In this document: in pieces, positions 51,402 to 54,439 of the stretch | Numbering within the stretch: position 1 is the stretch's first letter | Layout of the letters: every line of letters starts with the position of its first letter | Notes under the pieces: model-generated | Database searches by the model: none | The model's input: the letters and a program-made list of their open reading frames with translations, nothing else | What the model was told of the DNA's origin: nothing | Program-made: the position numbers and the translations under genes | Assembly: GCA_018608625.1 (NCBI GenBank) | Contig: JABAZC010000026.1 | Location: forward strand, 1 to 54,439 | Direction of reading: 5' to 3' | Source of the DNA: Flavobacteriaceae bacterium | GTDB lineage: Bacteria; Bacteroidota; Bacteroidia; Flavobacteriales; Flavobacteriaceae | DNA length: 54,439 bases

Positions 51402-53570
51402 ATGATTAATATTTCCAAGAAAACTTTACAAGATTTAGAATTTGAATCTGTTATTATACAGGTAACATCTCATAATGTAACATCCCTAGGGAAAACGGCG
51501 ATTCTCGAAACAATTCCATTCTCAAAAAGAACCGATGTGGTTGAAGCCCTTCTACTTACTAGTGAATTTGCAGCGTCATTTGAAAATGAGAATCGGATCC
51601 CTAACCACGGATTTGATGCGATTACTAAAGAATTGAAGTTAATTAAAATTGAAAATAATTATTTGGAAATCGACGGATTTCGCAAAATTGTAAGTATCTG
51701 CATAACTACGAATGTGCTCTTAAAATTCTTTGATAAATTTCATGAATACTACCCGTTACTACACGGACATTCTTCTCAAATAGAAAGCAATACAAGTATT
51801 TTTGACGCCATCAATAGTGTCATTGATAAATATGGTGAGATTAGAAATGATGCCTCAGACACACTCTATACTGTACGAAAATCACTTCAAGCGGTACGAA
51901 CAAAAGTCAACACGAGTTTCAACTCTGCTCTAAGCATGTATAACAGTGCAGACTACTTAGATGATATTCGTGAAACAGTCATGGAAAATCGGCGTGTTTT
52001 AGCTGTTAAAGCCATGTACAGACGTAAAGTAAAAGGCAGCATCATGGGTGCTAGCAAAACAGGAAGTATCGTTTACATAGAACCTGACACAACACAGCAA
52101 CACCAACGTGATCTCAATAATTTAGAATTTGAAGAAGCTGAAGAGGTTAAGCGTATTTTACTTGAACTTACTAGCTTTATCAGTGGCTTCTCCCCGCTTT
52201 TAGAATCCTATCAATTATTTTTGACGAAATTGGATGTCATTTATGCCAAAGCTAAATACGCGAAGTCTATTGATGCTATTTCTCCAGAAATTACAGAACA
52301 CCAAGAAATTGATCTTGTAAACGCTTACCACCCCCTCTTGCTGGTTGCTAATAAAAATGAAGGGATTACCACCTTTCCACAAACCATTACCATGACGACC
52401 GAAAGTCGGATCATAGTCATATCAGGCCCTAATGCTGGTGGAAAAAGCATTACTCTTAAAACTGTGGGACTCTTACAGCTAATGGTGCAATCTGGAATGC
52501 TTATCCCTGTTCATGAACGTTCAAAACTCTGTTTGTTTGAGTCTATTCTGAGTGATATTGGAGATAATCAGTCCATTGAAAATCATTTGAGTACCTATAG
52601 TTACCGCCTAAAACAAATGAATCATTTTTTAAAGAAATGCAACAAGCATACGCTCTTTTTAATTGATGAATTTGGAACAGGAAGTGATCCCGAATTGGGA
52701 GGCGCCTTAGCCGAAACTTTTCTTGAAGTCTTTTATGAACGTGAAGCGTTTGGGATTATCACGACGCATTACAGTAATTTAAAATTACTCGCCAACGAAA
52801 TGCCGCATATTCAGAATGCAAATATGTTATTCGATGAAAAAACCTTACTTCCGTTATATAAATTAGTAATTGGACATGCAGGAAGCTCATTTACATTTGA
52901 AGTTGCTCAAAAGAATGGCATTCCTTTTAGTTTAATTAATCGCTCTAAAAAGAAGATTGAACGTGGTAAAATTAGGTTTGACAAAACCATTGCAAAACTC
53001 CAAAAAGAACGTTCAAAACTTGAAAAAACAGAACGTGCACTTAAGCAAAATGAAATTAAAAAGAGTTTAGAAGCTGATAAACTAGAAATTACTAATGCCA
53101 AGGCTAAGAAAAAGCTACAAAGCTATCAGGAGCTTTTTGATAGCAACCAACGTTTAGTATACTTAGGGCAAAAAATAAGTGACTTAGGAGAGAGCTATCT
53201 AGAAAACAATCGCAAAAGAGAATTAATGAACGAGCTTTTTAAACTAGTTCAAGTTGAAAATTCAAAACGTCAAAAAGTCAGTCTCAAACAAAAAAGAACG
53301 CTTAAGGCTAAAGAAACAGAACTCAAAAAAGAAGTAGAGCAAAAGATCGAAGTCATTCGCAAACAAAAAAAGAAGCAAAAGGAAATAGCTGCGCTTGTAC
53401 CCCCAAAACCAAAACGGGTTCTTGTTATTGGAGACTCGGTGCGTTTGGAAGATGGCCGTGCGGTAGGAACTTTAGACAAACTCGAAAAAAACAAAGCGGT
53501 TGTCAATTATGGGCTTTTCACGACTACGGTAAGCGTGGACCGACTGGAGTACGTAAAAACTAAAAAGTAA
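51402..53570 (+). CDS. MutS2-family ATPase lacking the Smr nuclease domain
   Basis: 722 residues. N-terminal lever/clamp region, then the ABC ATPase with Walker A GPNAGGKSIT (342 onward), the Walker B block FLIDEFGTGSDPELGG and THYSNLK. A long coiled coil (about 515-665, KKKIERGKIRFDKTIAKLQKERSKLEKTERALKQ...) follows, then a short KOW-like end (VLVIGDSVRLEDGRAVGTLDKLEKN). Bacillus MutS2 has about 785 residues with a C-terminal Smr nuclease; here nothing follows the KOW-like part. It may act on collided ribosomes or on recombination intermediates. Overlaps the DCC-family gene by one base. Confidence 0.92.
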   Translation: MINISKKTLQDLEFESVIIQVTSHNVTSLGKTAILETIPFSKRTDVVEALLLTSEFAASFENENRIPNHGFDAITKELKLIKIENNYLEIDGFRKIVSICITTNVLLKFFDKFHEYYPLLHGHSSQIESNTSIFDAINSVIDKYGEIRNDASDTLYTVRKSLQAVRTKVNTSFNSALSMYNSADYLDDIRETVMENRRVLAVKAMYRRKVKGSIMGASKTGSIVYIEPDTTQQHQRDLNNLEFEEAEEVKRILLELTSFISGFSPLLESYQLFLTKLDVIYAKAKYAKSIDAISPEITEHQEIDLVNAYHPLLLVANKNEGITTFPQTITMTTESRIIVISGPNAGGKSITLKTVGLLQLMVQSGMLIPVHERSKLCLFESILSDIGDNQSIENHLSTYSYRLKQMNHFLKKCNKHTLFLIDEFGTGSDPELGGALAETFLEVFYEREAFGIITTHYSNLKLLANEMPHIQNANMLFDEKTLLPLYKLVIGHAGSSFTFEVAQKNGIPFSLINRSKKKIERGKIRFDKTIAKLQKERSKLEKTERALKQNEIKKSLEADKLEITNAKAKKKLQSYQELFDSNQRLVYLGQKISDLGESYLENNRKRELMNELFKLVQVENSKRQKVSLKQKRTLKAKETELKKEVEQKIEVIRKQKKKQKEIAALVPPKPKRVLVIGDSVRLEDGRAVGTLDKLEKNKAVVNYGLFTTTVSVDRLEYVKTKK

Positions 53571-53965
53571 TGGATCATATCATTTTTTTTGACGGAGTTT
53601 GTAACCTATGTAATAACAGTGTTAATAAGCTTATAAAAATGGACGTAAAAAAAGTGTTTAAGTTCGCCTCCCTACAGAGTGAATTTGCAAGGTCTTTTAT
53701 TCCTGATCATCTCATAAACCATAAAGATTTTGATACTATTTTATTTTATAAGAATGGCCAATTCTACGATCGAAGCAACGCAGTACTGAACATTTGTAAA
53801 GCCTTAGGGGGTGGATTTAACGTATTTTTAATTGGATATATTATCCCTCGTTTTATACGTGATACCCTGTATCGTTTGGTGGCTAACAATCGCTATAAAT
53901 GGTTTGGTAAAAAAGACCAATGCATGGTTCCTACTGATGATTTAAAAGAGCGGTTTTTGGATTAA
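53570..53965 (+). CDS. DCC-family (DUF393) thiol-disulfide oxidoreductase-like protein
   Basis: 131 residues. The family-defining DGVCNLC (C11, C14) stands at the start, followed by KFASLQSEFARSF, a YDRSNAVLNICKALGG segment, and RFIRDTLYRLVANNRYKWFGKKDQC at the end. These proteins have a thioredoxin-like fold, though redox activity has rarely been tested. It shares a base with the mutS2-like stop. The last 24 bases overlap the tail of a decayed gene on the minus strand. Confidence 0.9.
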   Translation: MDHIIFFDGVCNLCNNSVNKLIKMDVKKVFKFASLQSEFARSFIPDHLINHKDFDTILFYKNGQFYDRSNAVLNICKALGGGFNVFLIGYIIPRFIRDTLYRLVANNRYKWFGKKDQCMVPTDDLKERFLD

Positions 53966-54271
53966 GCTGTTGTTATTATCTTTTTCAAACACAGTTTCAT
54001 AATGTTCCACTGTTGGAAATGGATCATAATAGCTGTATTGAATCTCTTTCCATTTTAAATACGCTTTGGACTTTCTAAATCCTATCTCATGGCTATCTAA
54101 ATCTTTCCAATTAACCAATAAAATATATTGATTAGCAGTCTTAATACATTTTTTTAGAGTGTGTCCTTCATATCCCTTTATCGAACTAATGTATTGACTA
54201 GCAATTATAAAGTCAGCTTCAAAAGAGACTTATAAACCTGTTTTAACTTTTAAAATAGCTACTTCAAGTAT
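53942..54271 (-). pseudogene. Decayed antibiotic-biosynthesis-monooxygenase (ABM) domain gene
   Basis: Read on the minus strand, the frame gives ILEVAILKVKTGL, then TAA (54232-54230), then VSFEADFIIASQYISSIKGYEGH and LLVNWKDLDSHEIGFRKSKAYLKWKE, YDPFPTVEHYE. That is a complete small ABM-domain protein of about 100 residues. The frame is broken by the in-frame stop. No ATG is found at the expected position (ATA stands there, preceded by a TAA 5 codons earlier). The end runs 24 bases into the convergent DCC gene. ABM proteins are haem-degrading or quinol monooxygenases; this copy cannot be translated normally. Confidence 0.75.
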
Positions 54272-54309
54272 TGAGTCTTGTTAAGGAATATTTCCGAAGT
54301 ACATATTTT

Positions 54310-54439
54310 CTATTTAACCTCATCTAAATGGTCATCCCATTCTTTTGATTGTGGGTTGTGGAGCTTACCTTCTAGTTTTGCGACAATCATGGAAACAGTG
54401 GCATCTCCTGTAACATTTACCATGGTACGACACATATCC
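54310..54439 (-). CDS. Dicarboxylate/amino-acid:cation symporter, C-terminal part only
   Basis: The frame enters from the right edge of the window and ends at 54310. The 42 visible codons read DMCRTMVNVTGDATVSMIVAK and continue to a charged end (EWDDHLDEVK). The DxxRTMVNVTGD motif belongs to the cation and substrate site of the GltP/DctA family, which imports glutamate or C4-dicarboxylates with Na+ or H+. Most of the gene is outside the window, so substrate specificity cannot be judged. Confidence 0.88.
   Translation of the reverse strand, partial: DMCRTMVNVTGDATVSMIVAKLEGKLHNPQSKEWDDHLDEVK

Noticed and set aside
1-54439. CRISPR arrays, tRNA or rRNA genes, intact insertion sequences, prophage
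   Set aside because: I found no direct-repeat array, cloverleaf, transposase frame or phage structural gene on either strand.

Overview
The window looks like chromosomal DNA of a marine-type flavobacterium (Bacteroidota, Flavobacteriaceae). It is visibly AT-rich and gene starts mostly lack Shine-Dalgarno sequences. Many genes are preceded by the Bacteroidota -7 element TAnnTTTG, in several cases with a TTG 17-23 bp upstream. Family content is also typical: BatA, DUF4834, DUF2007, OMP_b-brl TonB-like proteins, fused alpha-keto-acid dehydrogenase E1, and an endonuclease III without the Fe-S cluster. I see no rRNA, tRNA, CRISPR array, intact insertion sequence, prophage or plasmid functions. Almost everything is vertically inherited core or near-core genome.

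Layout. 1-7.2 kb: tail of an ECF sigma factor with a membrane protein, a divergent PlsC-like acyltransferase, a Nudix hydrolase, a cyclophilin lipoprotein, an M3 peptidase lipoprotein, OxyR (with the C199/C208 redox pair) and small conserved proteins. 7.2-14.7 kb: DUF2007, an S10 peptidase, a family 2 glycosyltransferase, then a tightly packed operon of BatA, a dihydroorotase-like pseudoenzyme, a small membrane protein and a carboxylesterase. 14.7-23.5 kb: a PhnP-like metallo-hydrolase coupled to an unannotated 54-residue membrane protein, a conserved unknown, an acyltransferase gene broken by an in-frame amber codon, Bcp, Nth, a second ECF sigma factor, UvrA, and a sigma-54-like promoter/terminator pair that may define a small RNA. 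23.5-27.5 kb: DUF4834-YfhO-glycosyltransferase operon. 27.6-32.2 kb: an outer-membrane protein, a GNAT-like protein and two PLP enzymes that match the sulfonolipid (capnine) pathway, cysteate synthase (CapA) and cysteate acyltransferase (CapB). 32.3-39.9 kb: S9 oligopeptidase, threonine aldolase, prfB with its programmed +1 frameshift, an ArsC-like protein, a large outer-membrane beta-barrel receptor and an unannotated 56-residue membrane protein. 40-47.5 kb: FumC, histidine degradation genes hutI and hutG around a coiled-coil protein, a di-iron hydroxylase and the fused branched-chain keto-acid dehydrogenase E1. 47.6-54.4 kb: a 2-oxoglutarate dioxygenase, an eIF1/SUI1 protein, a nucleoside phosphorylase, a solitary cytosolic NMT1/THI5-like protein, Ung, a MutS2 without Smr domain, a DCC thiol protein, a decayed ABM-domain gene and the tail of a dicarboxylate symporter.

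How the genes fit together. The most coherent physiological theme is envelope lipid synthesis. CapA and CapB would make the sulfonolipid base of gliding bacteroidetes. The fused E1 would supply the iso-branched acyl primers, and the GNAT-like neighbour is a candidate for the N-acylation step. A second theme is DNA maintenance (Nth, UvrA, Ung, MutS2) and peroxide defence (OxyR, Bcp). A third is peptide and histidine catabolism (M3, S10 and S9 peptidases, threonine aldolase, HutI, HutG) feeding central metabolism through FumC.
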